In this document: piece after piece, positions 18,858 through 27,366 of the stretch
Numbering within the stretch: position 1 is the stretch's first letter
How the letters are laid out: each line of letters begins with the position of its first letter
NCBI GenBank assembly: GCA_020683205.1
Contig: CP085689.1
Location: forward strand, 124,001 to 188,000
Source: Lentisphaerae bacterium WC36
GTDB taxonomy: Bacteria > Verrucomicrobiota > Lentisphaeria > Victivallales > SZUA-371
Direction of reading: 5' to 3'
Length of the DNA stretch: 64,000 nucleotides
The notes under the pieces: model-generated
Told to the model about the DNA's origin: nothing
The model's input: the letters and a program-made list of their open reading frames with translations, nothing else
The model's database searches: none
Made by a program: the position numbers and the translations under genes

Positions 18858-20204
18858 TTATTTTAGGCTCCTAAGGCGCATATTTAGCGCACTAAACAAG
18901 CTCAACGCTTGTGCTACTGGAAAATCCTTATAAGCTAAAGAAGTGATGATTTTCTTGATACGGTATTCAAATTCATCAAAATCAGTTTCTTTAATAAGAC
19001 TAATTGTTGCTAAAAATTCATCTTGATAGTTTGGCAAATTGTAAAGAGCAAAACGTTCAGCTGCATCAGGTCCTAGAGTTGTTGATTCGCGTGGTCTAAG
19101 TCCATGAGCTAAACGTAATAGTGGCGAATTTGCTTTGCCAGGGGCAAAACGAAATGAAGCGATGATGTCTTTCATTTCGGCAATATTGCGACTGTGAAAA
19201 ATCTGTTGCATTTTAGCTATAGGAAATTTTTGTTCAATTGCTTTAACCTGTTCATTTTCTTGCCATCTACTACAGATAAAATCATGGTCAATTTTTGCAT
19301 AAACAGATTCACCTTCAACAGTTGCCAAACCGATATTTTTTATGTGTAAATCATCTTCCATGAGAATATAAGCAAACATAATTATTGAGATAAGCCCAAA
19401 TACTTCAAAAGAGTTTTCATCTATAGGTGGTAGTTTAGAATATTCTACAAAACCACGCAGGCCTTCTGAACAAATTCCTATAACACGGTCTGATTCGTTG
19501 ACCATAATTAACGAAGATGAAATCCTTGCTCCTAAAAAATAACGCCAAACTGATGCATAAACAACCTCTGTAGCAAATTCATCGAGTTGATGCTGACCTT
19601 CAATCATTTTTCCAAAATATAATGTTTGAGATATTTCGTCTTCATAAATGACAACTCGGTGAGCTGATTCACGAATTTCCTTTATTTTATATAATTTTGA
19701 GACATCAATAGTCAAACTTTCTGGTAATGCGCTTAAAAAAAGTGCCGCATATGGAAGACTTCCTATTGCTTCTTGGATATGTAAAATTGGTGACTCAGAT
19801 TTTCTTGCAGCCTCAGGAGAGGGAGTTCTAGTTCGTGGTGGCGATGGATTAGCAGAAGCTTTTTTTAAATAAACTGCCCTAATAGATGATTTTAATTTTT
19901 GTGAGGCTTTATTTAAGCGGCGAGCTTCTGTAGCTAGTTCTCCTGGTGGAGTATTAATTGCATTTAATTTATTTATTTTGCTTAAAAGTTCTGTAGAGAT
20001 GATTGATGCTAAAAAATAGTTTATCAATGTATCACCGTAGTTTTCTTCTTCCATTGCAGAAATAGCTAGCTGCAAATAGACTTTGAATAAATTACACGCT
20101 TTATATTCATCTTTATTTAGCAACCCTTTGAAACCTTTTCTAGGTGTGGCATATAAATAAACATCAACAGCGCCTAATACTTTGATATATAATTCTCTTG
20201 ACAT
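18858..20204 (-). CDS. kinase-like protein with proline-rich linker, function unknown
   Basis: A 448-residue soluble protein. Residues 1-115 are all-helical. Residues 119-139 form a low-complexity linker (NPSPPRTRTPSPEAARKSES). The rest looks like a kinase-fold domain: LYFGKM with Lys199 as possible ATP ligand, DDLHIKNIG with Asp285, His287 and Asn290 in a DxHxxN pattern, and AKIDHD with Asp306/308 as possible metal ligands. DxHxxN followed by a metal Asp is known in HipA and phosphatidylinositol-kinase-like enzymes, including bacterial effectors. No signal peptide or membrane segment is seen. The assignment rests on motif spacing only. It is a single gene with no clear partners. Confidence 0.5.
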   Translation of the reverse strand: MSRELYIKVLGAVDVYLYATPRKGFKGLLNKDEYKACNLFKVYLQLAISAMEEENYGDTLINYFLASIISTELLSKINKLNAINTPPGELATEARRLNKASQKLKSSIRAVYLKKASANPSPPRTRTPSPEAARKSESPILHIQEAIGSLPYAALFLSALPESLTIDVSKLYKIKEIRESAHRVVIYEDEISQTLYFGKMIEGQHQLDEFATEVVYASVWRYFLGARISSSLIMVNESDRVIGICSEGLRGFVEYSKLPPIDENSFEVFGLISIIMFAYILMEDDLHIKNIGLATVEGESVYAKIDHDFICSRWQENEQVKAIEQKFPIAKMQQIFHSRNIAEMKDIIASFRFAPGKANSPLLRLAHGLRPRESTTLGPDAAERFALYNLPNYQDEFLATISLIKETDFDEFEYRIKKIITSLAYKDFPVAQALSLFSALNMRLRSLK

Positions 20205-20273
20205 AGTATAAGTTTAATCTGTTTTTAATCGTTATTTTTAAATATTATTGTAATGTTATACTAAAAAAAAAGC

Positions 20274-20305
20274 AACAAAAAAAGCCCTAATAAAATTAGG
20301 GCTTT
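20274..20305 (-). terminator. terminator of the GH105 operon
   Basis: A perfect 10-bp stem (AAAGCCCTAA with TTAGGGCTTT) with loop TAAAA. The U-run lies on the minus strand, 30 bases past the GH105-DUF4861 stop. Confidence 0.88.
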
Positions 20306-20333
20306 GAAAGCTTTAACAAATTTAATTGAGAGT

Positions 20334-22349
20334 TTAATCTAATTGAAATAACTCTAAGTAAGTTGCAAAATCACTATTAGTAAAACCAGCTTGTTTTTCC
20401 CATGCATAACCAGCATAGTAAGAAATTTTACCATTTTTATCTGTATTAGCATTTAAAAACGTATGGCCTGTAAATTTATTTTTTGCCCCTCGTAAATAGT
20501 AGCTGTACTTAATTTTTTCTGGTTTAATTTTTACTCCAACTTCAAATCCACCATCAAAACTTTCGCCGACCATATAAACTCCGTCAGTTTTATTATTGTA
20601 ACGATCAACCCAATATTTATCATGGAGTGAAATTCCGATAACTACTGGTAGATTTGCTATAACGTTATTAGTTTTAGCGTTTTTGAAGGTGCTTTCAACT
20701 TTGAATAATCTTTCGCCTGAGTGAAGTGTGATAACTTTTTCTTCAATAAGTTTTTGATTATTGTAGTTCCAGTCATAGAAAAGCTTAAACTTTGTAATAA
20801 AACCGTTAGCGACAATGGTTTCAGCTTTTTTGAAAACTGTCCCATAGTAAACTTTGCGTGAATTATCTTCAGGGTCTCTTAGTCCCATACTTCCAGCACC
20901 AAAAGATGTACCAACTTTATATGGATCGTAGCCTTCGCCATAGTCCTTGTGATAACTTTTACCTTCTTTTGCTTGGCTATATAATTTATTAATAATAGGG
21001 TAGCTAACACGTTTTAAAAAACAGTCGAAACCGTTTCCTACGTTAGTTTTAGCAGCACTTGGTCCATAAACACGAAATGCAATATAATCATTTTCCCAAG
21101 CATAATCATCAAGACGTTCTGGTACTAATCGACTGTAACAGCTTCCAGTAATTTTTTTAAGTTTTGCTTCGTTTGAAATGAATTTATGGTATTCTTCAGC
21201 CGCCATTAGGTATCCTCCGACACCATAAATTTCTGTATCGTTTGGATTGAAATGATCAGGAGACGCACCAACTGGTTGAACATGGGTAACTTTACCTTGA
21301 GCTGTAACTTTACTATTTAAACCGTTCCATGCTTTAATTGCGTATGGTAGGTATCGGTTGGCATCGAGTAAGCCATTATTTATTCCCCAAAATAATCCAT
21401 AACAGAAAAATGCAGAGCCGCTCGTTTCATAAAATGGGAAATCTTTTTGATCAATTAAATTCATCGCCCATAACCCGTTGTCACGGTTTTGAATTAAAAC
21501 TAGTGTGCGTGTCATATCCTTAAAAATTTTCTCAAAATAAGGCTTGCTGTTGTGCCCTTCTGGTAACCATTTCATCACCGAAGCTAAGCCTGCATAAACC
21601 CAACCGTTTCCACGACCCCAAAAAATTGGTTTGCCGTTATTGCTTGTTCTGCCAAGAAACCTTTCGTCACGATAATAAAGGTTATATTTTTTACTATAAA
21701 GCAGGTCTGTACAAGTCTTGAATTCATTAACCATATGATTCATATAGCTATTATCGCCTGAAACTTTACTCACTCCTGCCCATGCAGGAGGAGCCATAAA
21801 TAATGCGTCACACCAGTTCCAACGATGGCGGTTATATTTATAACGGAATGAATATTTAGGCATCACTTTTATTTGATGTGAAAAATCTTTTTTTGCCTGC
21901 TCGATATAGTGTTGTTTGCCTGTTAAAAGGGCCAATTCAACATAGAGTTGCACTACTGCATGATCGTCAGCAAAACCTTTGCTATTACCTAGTTGATAGT
22001 TAGCATCTTTAGCAATTTTTTCCATTAGATTTAAATATTTTTTATCATTAGTAACGCGGTATGACGATGCTAGCCCTCTGAAAAATGGCGCTAAAGTCCA
22101 ATCACGGTGCTTTAATCTTTTTGCTTGTTTGTCAAGGCGTTTGATTTGGTAATCAGCGACTGAAATTATTTGTTTTTTTGCGAAATCAGCGCTGCTTAAA
22201 TTAACATTTTGACCTGGATAGGCTTCCTTTAGTAGTTTGTTAATTCGTTTTACATCATCTGATGTTTGACAATTGTGAGCAAATGTTGTGCTTAAAGAAC
22301 TGCAAATTATAGCTGAACTTAAGAACATGGTGGTAAGTGTTTTTTTCAT
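20334..22349 (-). CDS. GH105/GH88 unsaturated glucuronyl hydrolase fused to DUF4861
   Basis: A 671-residue exported enzyme. It has a signal peptide (cleavage near residue 25, STTFA), a GH105 (alpha/alpha)6 barrel at about 30-390, then a DUF4861 beta-sandwich-like domain to the end (ERLDDYAWENDYIAFRVYG onward). The motif WCDALFMAPPAW carries the catalytic Asp of YteR-like hydrolases; WGRGNGWVYAGL and YETSGSAFF are further family signatures. These enzymes remove the unsaturated uronic acid left by polysaccharide lyases. The start sits one base after the stop of the upstream paralogue, with AAGGGA as ribosome site, so the pair is an operon. Confidence 0.92.
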   Translation of the reverse strand: MKKTLTTMFLSSAIICSSLSTTFAHNCQTSDDVKRINKLLKEAYPGQNVNLSSADFAKKQIISVADYQIKRLDKQAKRLKHRDWTLAPFFRGLASSYRVTNDKKYLNLMEKIAKDANYQLGNSKGFADDHAVVQLYVELALLTGKQHYIEQAKKDFSHQIKVMPKYSFRYKYNRHRWNWCDALFMAPPAWAGVSKVSGDNSYMNHMVNEFKTCTDLLYSKKYNLYYRDERFLGRTSNNGKPIFWGRGNGWVYAGLASVMKWLPEGHNSKPYFEKIFKDMTRTLVLIQNRDNGLWAMNLIDQKDFPFYETSGSAFFCYGLFWGINNGLLDANRYLPYAIKAWNGLNSKVTAQGKVTHVQPVGASPDHFNPNDTEIYGVGGYLMAAEEYHKFISNEAKLKKITGSCYSRLVPERLDDYAWENDYIAFRVYGPSAAKTNVGNGFDCFLKRVSYPIINKLYSQAKEGKSYHKDYGEGYDPYKVGTSFGAGSMGLRDPEDNSRKVYYGTVFKKAETIVANGFITKFKLFYDWNYNNQKLIEEKVITLHSGERLFKVESTFKNAKTNNVIANLPVVIGISLHDKYWVDRYNNKTDGVYMVGESFDGGFEVGVKIKPEKIKYSYYLRGAKNKFTGHTFLNANTDKNGKISYYAGYAWEKQAGFTNSDFATYLELFQLD

Positions 22350-22350
22350 T

Positions 22351-23550
22351 TTATTTTCCCTTGTATTGTTTAAATTTATTATTATTAATAAATTTTAAGT
22401 ATTCTTCTGCTGCCATCAAATAGGCACCAACGCCATAAATTTCAGTATCATTAGGCTTAAATTTGTCTGGCGCGTAGCCAACTGGTTGAACATAAGTCAC
22501 ACGACCTTCAGCTGTAACTTTTTCATTGAGTCCATTCCAAGATTTAACAGCATATGGCAGATAAGTATTAACGTCTAGTAATCCGTTATTCATGCCCCAA
22601 AATAGACCGTAACAGAAGAATGCGGTACCACTTGTTTCATAGAGAGGATACTCGTTATGATCAATTATATTCATTGCCCACAATCCATTGCGTGGATTTT
22701 GCCATTTTATTAATGCTGAACTCATTTTCTTAAAAAGATCTTCAAAATATAATTTACTTTCATGATCTTGTGGCATCCATTGAATAACTGAAGCTAATCC
22801 CCCATAAACCCAGCCATTTCCACGGCTCCAAAAAATATTTTTGCCATTTTTATTTAATTTATTGATATAACGTTCATCACGAAAATATAGGTGATATTTG
22901 TCGCTGAATAATTTGTTAGTATTAGTTTTAAATTCAGTGACCATGAAGTTCATATAAGTATTATCACCCGTCATTGTACTTAACTTTGCCCAAGCGGGAG
23001 GAGCCATAAAAAGTGCATCAGCCCAGCTCCAACGATGGCAATAGTTTCTAAATCTAAATTTGTATTTTGGCATCAATGTCATTTGTTCAGTGAAATCTTC
23101 TCTAGCTTGAGCCAAAATACTTTTGTCATTAGTAAAATCTGCTAATTCTAAATAAAGTTGCACAATTGCTTGGTCGTCTGCGTGACCTTTGCGTAATCCT
23201 AGTTGATAATTGGCATCTTTAGCAATTTTTTTCATTAAATCAAGATAATTTTTATCTTTGGTTATTCGGTAACATGCTGCCAAACCACGGTAAAATGGAG
23301 CTAACTCCCAGCGGCGTTCTTTGATGCGTTTAGCGTGTTTTTTTAGATGCTTAATTTGGTATTCAGCAACTAATGCCATTTGCTTTTTTGTGAAAATAGC
23401 ATTATCAAGTTTGATTGTAGAGTGAGGATAATCCTTTTTCAATAATAAGTTCACTGTTTGCAGTTCTTTTTCATTACTATCACAAGTACATGATGTTCCA
23501 AACAAAGCAGTAGCTGCTACAGTTAGTAGCGATAGAGTAATTCTTTTCAT
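22351..23550 (-). CDS. GH105/GH88 unsaturated glucuronyl hydrolase
   Basis: A 399-residue exported paralogue of the next gene that lacks the DUF4861 domain. The N-terminus ends in ALFGTSCTCDSNEK; the Cys after a hydrophobic run could be lipidated, though the lipobox is weak. The barrel carries WADALFMAPPAW (catalytic Asp), WSRGNGWVYGGL and YETSGTAFF. The role is the same step as its neighbour, probably with different substrate or location. An AAGGGA site precedes the ATG. The two proteins are similar through the entire barrel, which indicates duplication within the locus. Confidence 0.91.
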   Translation of the reverse strand: MKRITLSLLTVAATALFGTSCTCDSNEKELQTVNLLLKKDYPHSTIKLDNAIFTKKQMALVAEYQIKHLKKHAKRIKERRWELAPFYRGLAACYRITKDKNYLDLMKKIAKDANYQLGLRKGHADDQAIVQLYLELADFTNDKSILAQAREDFTEQMTLMPKYKFRFRNYCHRWSWADALFMAPPAWAKLSTMTGDNTYMNFMVTEFKTNTNKLFSDKYHLYFRDERYINKLNKNGKNIFWSRGNGWVYGGLASVIQWMPQDHESKLYFEDLFKKMSSALIKWQNPRNGLWAMNIIDHNEYPLYETSGTAFFCYGLFWGMNNGLLDVNTYLPYAVKSWNGLNEKVTAEGRVTYVQPVGYAPDKFKPNDTEIYGVGAYLMAAEEYLKFINNNKFKQYKGK

Positions 23551-23649
23551 TTCACTTTTCCCTTTATTTTTATTCTAAAATAATATTTAAAAATTACCTT
23601 AGATCATGATATAATGCAAATTACAATTACAAAAAAAAAGGCAAAAATT

Positions 23650-24195
23650 TTAAAATCCTGCAAGATATTTTTTTATGTTATGGAAATAGTCGACATTTTT
23701 ACCAAGTCCTTTATGACCTGCAATGCCGTTTTGGAGAATATTTTTAATAGCCAAGAATTGTTCATTGGTTGCAAAGCCTTTCTTAAAAAAATAAAAACGA
23801 AGTGATCTCGTTTCGTGAGTACCTTGAATTATAATTAAATTTTCAGCCGCATGAAAACAGGCTACTTCGGCAAAAGGAATTATTAATGTTTCGGTTAAAC
23901 CTTCAAAATAAAAAGTCCCATCGTCTTCAATATAGCCACGTTGCCATTCGTTTGTTTCATTAGAATATTTTGATTTGGTAATGAATTTAAGGTTGAATAA
24001 AATGATAATTGTGGGCAATATTAGTAAAAAATAGCAGTAGTTTGAACTAATTGAAGGCCAAAAGGCTTGTACTATTATACGAATAAAAAAGATAATTATC
24101 AATGATAATAGTACACTGCGAAAAACGCGTAAACGTTCAACTTGTAGTTTAGTTTTTAAGCTATCTTCATCAAAATAGTAACGATATTCAATCAT
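23650..24195 (-). CDS. membrane protein with C-terminal YcxB-like domain
   Basis: A 181-residue protein with two membrane segments at about residues 27-46 and 52-70 and a C-terminal cytoplasmic beta-rich domain (YIEDDGTFYFEGLTETLIIPF) of the YcxB/PH-like type. The family assignment is tentative. Its ATG overlaps the panB stop (ATGA), so it is translationally coupled to panB. Confidence 0.65.
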   Translation of the reverse strand: MIEYRYYFDEDSLKTKLQVERLRVFRSVLLSLIIIFFIRIIVQAFWPSISSNYCYFLLILPTIIILFNLKFITKSKYSNETNEWQRGYIEDDGTFYFEGLTETLIIPFAEVACFHAAENLIIIQGTHETRSLRFYFFKKGFATNEQFLAIKNILQNGIAGHKGLGKNVDYFHNIKKYLAGF

Positions 24196-24995
24196 TTTTT
24201 AAAAGTATTTTCCTCCGCTGGAAATTTTTGTTCTTTAACTTCACTAATGTATGATGTTATGGCATTTGTAATTGTTGTAGCTAAATTTGCGTAGCGTTTA
24301 GCATGCTTTGGTAAAAAGTCTGCGTCAAGTCCTAAAACATCATTTAACACCTGTACTTGACCATCACAATTCGCTCCTGATCCAATGCCGATAATCGGCA
24401 CTGAAATATTTTTAGCAACTATTTGAGCAACATCGTCAACAACACATTCTAAAACGATTGCACAAACTCCAGCTTTAACCAATTTTTTAGCATCGTCAAT
24501 TAACTTTTGCACCACTTCTTCAGAACGGCCGCTAACAAAAAATCCGCCTTCAGCTTTAACCCTTTGAGGTAACAATCCTAAATGTCCCATTACTGGAATT
24601 CCAGCATTAACTAAAATATTAATTAATTCAGAGTGTTCTGCTCCTTCAATTTTTATGCAGTCACAGTGTGCCTCTTGAATTAAGCGTCCAGCATTTGCAA
24701 TAGCTTTTTCTAAAGAAATTTGACAACTTAAAAATGGCATGTCACCAACAATAAACGTATTAGACGCTCCACGACGAACCATAGAGCAATGATGTACCAT
24801 CATATCCATAGTTACTGGAATTGTCGAGTCAAACCCCATTATCGCATTGCCTGCCGAATCACCAACTAAAATAATATCAATCCCAGCCGTTTCCGCCAAT
24901 TTAGCCATGGTTGCATCATAGGCTGTTACCATGGCTATTTTCTCATTATTATTTTTCATATTACGCAGATTGCGCACTGTTAACTTCTTTTTCAT
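24192..24995 (-). CDS. panB: 3-methyl-2-oxobutanoate hydroxymethyltransferase
   Basis: A 267-residue enzyme that transfers a hydroxymethyl group from methylene-tetrahydrofolate to ketoisovalerate, the first step of pantothenate synthesis. Conserved elements: AMVTAYDATMAKLAE, LVGDSAGNAIMGFDST, GDMPFLS, KIEGAEH, PVMGHLGLLPQ and IIGIGSGANCDGQVQV. The length is normal. No panC or panD is next to it; the following gene is a coupled membrane protein. Confidence 0.97.
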   Translation of the reverse strand: MKKKLTVRNLRNMKNNNEKIAMVTAYDATMAKLAETAGIDIILVGDSAGNAIMGFDSTIPVTMDMMVHHCSMVRRGASNTFIVGDMPFLSCQISLEKAIANAGRLIQEAHCDCIKIEGAEHSELINILVNAGIPVMGHLGLLPQRVKAEGGFFVSGRSEEVVQKLIDDAKKLVKAGVCAIVLECVVDDVAQIVAKNISVPIIGIGSGANCDGQVQVLNDVLGLDADFLPKHAKRYANLATTITNAITSYISEVKEQKFPAEENTFKK

Positions 24996-25156
24996 ATAAA
25001 AAATTTATACACCATATTTTTTGTAGAGCAAATATTGTCACTCAATAATTTTTCATTATTATTTTTGTTAATGGTAGATTATTAAAATAATCACATCTAT
25101 ATTGACTATAATAAATAGGTTCAAGCCTAATTAATCAAATATTCAGGATAAAAAAA

Positions 25157-27184
25157 ATGGCAAAACGTAGTAAAAAGTCTTTAAATAATAGTAAAAAGGG
25201 TGGTTTTAAGCGTAAATCTAAAAGCAAAGCTGGGCGTCGTGCCATCAAAAAACGTATTAAAGCAAAAACTAAACGTGAATTAATTTTAGGAATAATTGCA
25301 ATTTCTCCGTCAGGTTTTGGTTTTGTAGCTCCAGAAGATGGAGGAGATGATATCTTTATTCCACCACAGCATTTACATTCGGCAATGGACGGCGATTCAG
25401 TTAGCATTGAAATATTACCTGAACGACGAATTGACCGTAACGACCCTACTAAAGGGAAGGCAGGTAAAATTATTGAAGTTGTCGAGCGAGCACGTTACAC
25501 ATTAGTTGGTAAATTATTAGCAAATCATAAAGTGCGTCCATTAAGTAAAAGAATTGCAGCTGATATTAAAATTAAGGGCAGTTTGTGTGGAGCAAAACGT
25601 GGCGACTGGGTTGAAGTTATTATTAACCCACCTCAAGATAAGTTTGAAGGGTTCACTGGATCTATTAAGAAAAAAATTGGTAAAGCAGGAACGATTCAAT
25701 CTGATTTAGACGCAATTGTTGCGGAATACAGTTTAGAGCCTCCATATGATGATGAAATGGAAGCATTTGCAAATAGCTTAGAGCCACGTGAAATTGAGCG
25801 TGTTGATTTAACGAATTTATTTTGTGTGACTATTGACCCTGCTGATGCCAAAGATTACGACGATGCGGTTTCACTAAAACAAACGGATGATGCGGATGTG
25901 GTTGAAATTGGAGTACATATTGCCGATGTCGCAACGTGGATTGCGCCAAATTCACGGATTGATAAGGAAGCACGTAAACGTGGTTTTACTTCATATTTGC
26001 CGGGGCGCACATTGCCGATGTTGCCACGTCAATTAACGGCAAAAATTAGTTTACGTCCTGATGGCGAATCTTTTGCGCACACAGTGATTTTAACTGTTAA
26101 TAAGAAAACAGGGAAAATTTTAAGTTCAAAACGTTTTCATTCACGAGTGCAAATTACCCGTCGCTTGACATTTCCAATGGTGCAAAACTTTATTGACAAC
26201 GGTGAATATCCAGCTGAATGGAGCAATGAATTTCGTAATAATTTGACCGAATTAGTGAAAATAACTCAAACTATGCGAAAACAGCGTAAAAAACAGGAAC
26301 AATTTTTACAGATTGATTCTTCAGAGGTACGTTTGTTATGTGACGAGGGCGCAGATAAAATAATTGGCATGCAGCTTAAAGAGCAAAAAGAAGCTGATAA
26401 ATTAATTGAAGAATGTATGTTGGCGGCTAATAGCGCTGTCGCAACTGAATTGATTGATAAACATATTTCAGGACTTTACCGTAATCATCCTGAACCAATG
26501 CCAGAAAAACTAGAAGAGTTTGCGGCATTAATGGCTAAAACATTTAATTTAAGTGTTGGTGATTTAAGTAATCGTGTTAACTGCAACAATTTTTTAAGTA
26601 GTTTAGCAGATAATGAACGTAAGCCAGTTATCATTAATGCGTTTGTTCGGTCGATGCCTCGAGCTTTATATGAAAATGAACCAGCATTACATTTTGGTTT
26701 GGGAAAAGGTCGTTACAGCCATTTTACAAGTCCAATTCGCCGTTACAGTGATTTGATTGTTCACCAGCAGTTATGGGCGGCTGAAGTAAATACACGCTTA
26801 AAATCAAAAATTACCATGGAAAAATTGGCGGCAGATATTTCTGCAAAAGAAGAAAATAATGATAATGCTTATTTTGCTGCGGTTGATCGATTGAAGTTGC
26901 GTTACCTCGAAGAGCAAAGTGAGGACGACGAAGTACCAAAAGTTCATGAAGGATTAATTATTAAAATTACTGGGAATGGTATGTTAGTTGATGTTCATAG
27001 CTTGGGAATTTATGGATTTATTCCACATGAGTTATTGCCACGTGATTTTAGGTTTAATGCCTCTGAAGGTGAATTATTTAGTTATCAGCGTCAACAAGCC
27101 TTTAGAGCTGGAGATTTTATCTTTTTACACTTAAGAGGGGTTGATTACGCCAAAGGTAGCGCAATCTTTAAACCAATATTGTAA
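25157..27184 (+). CDS. rnr: ribonuclease R
   Basis: A 675-residue 3'-5' exoribonuclease. It has a very basic N-terminal tail (residues 1-40, mostly Lys/Arg/Ser), cold-shock-like domains, the RNB catalytic domain with TIDPADAKDYDDAVS near residue 230 (metal-binding aspartates) and HFTSPIRRYSDLIVHQQL, and a C-terminal S1 domain (VHEGLIIKITGNGMLVDV). It degrades structured RNA. It is shorter than the E. coli enzyme, which has long flanking tails. CAGGA precedes the ATG. The gene is monocistronic. Confidence 0.95.
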   Translation: MAKRSKKSLNNSKKGGFKRKSKSKAGRRAIKKRIKAKTKRELILGIIAISPSGFGFVAPEDGGDDIFIPPQHLHSAMDGDSVSIEILPERRIDRNDPTKGKAGKIIEVVERARYTLVGKLLANHKVRPLSKRIAADIKIKGSLCGAKRGDWVEVIINPPQDKFEGFTGSIKKKIGKAGTIQSDLDAIVAEYSLEPPYDDEMEAFANSLEPREIERVDLTNLFCVTIDPADAKDYDDAVSLKQTDDADVVEIGVHIADVATWIAPNSRIDKEARKRGFTSYLPGRTLPMLPRQLTAKISLRPDGESFAHTVILTVNKKTGKILSSKRFHSRVQITRRLTFPMVQNFIDNGEYPAEWSNEFRNNLTELVKITQTMRKQRKKQEQFLQIDSSEVRLLCDEGADKIIGMQLKEQKEADKLIEECMLAANSAVATELIDKHISGLYRNHPEPMPEKLEEFAALMAKTFNLSVGDLSNRVNCNNFLSSLADNERKPVIINAFVRSMPRALYENEPALHFGLGKGRYSHFTSPIRRYSDLIVHQQLWAAEVNTRLKSKITMEKLAADISAKEENNDNAYFAAVDRLKLRYLEEQSEDDEVPKVHEGLIIKITGNGMLVDVHSLGIYGFIPHELLPRDFRFNASEGELFSYQRQQAFRAGDFIFLHLRGVDYAKGSAIFKPIL

Positions 27185-27366
27185 ATAAAAATCACAATTA
27201 TATTTAAATAAAATATTATAGTTTTTTTGCAATTCAATAATTAAAAGTTATTGTAATTTATTGTGGGAAATTTTTTAGCAAAAAATGATTCAATAACCTT
27301 AAATAATATTTTTTGCCGAATATTCGTGTAGAGACTAAAACAATCCATAAATGATTTTTGTATATT

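Noticed and set aside
18858-20204. HipA toxin of a HipBA toxin-antitoxin pair
   Set aside because: Only the DxHxxN region is similar. There is no HipB-like helix-turn-helix gene next to it, and the N-terminal half is unlike HipA.
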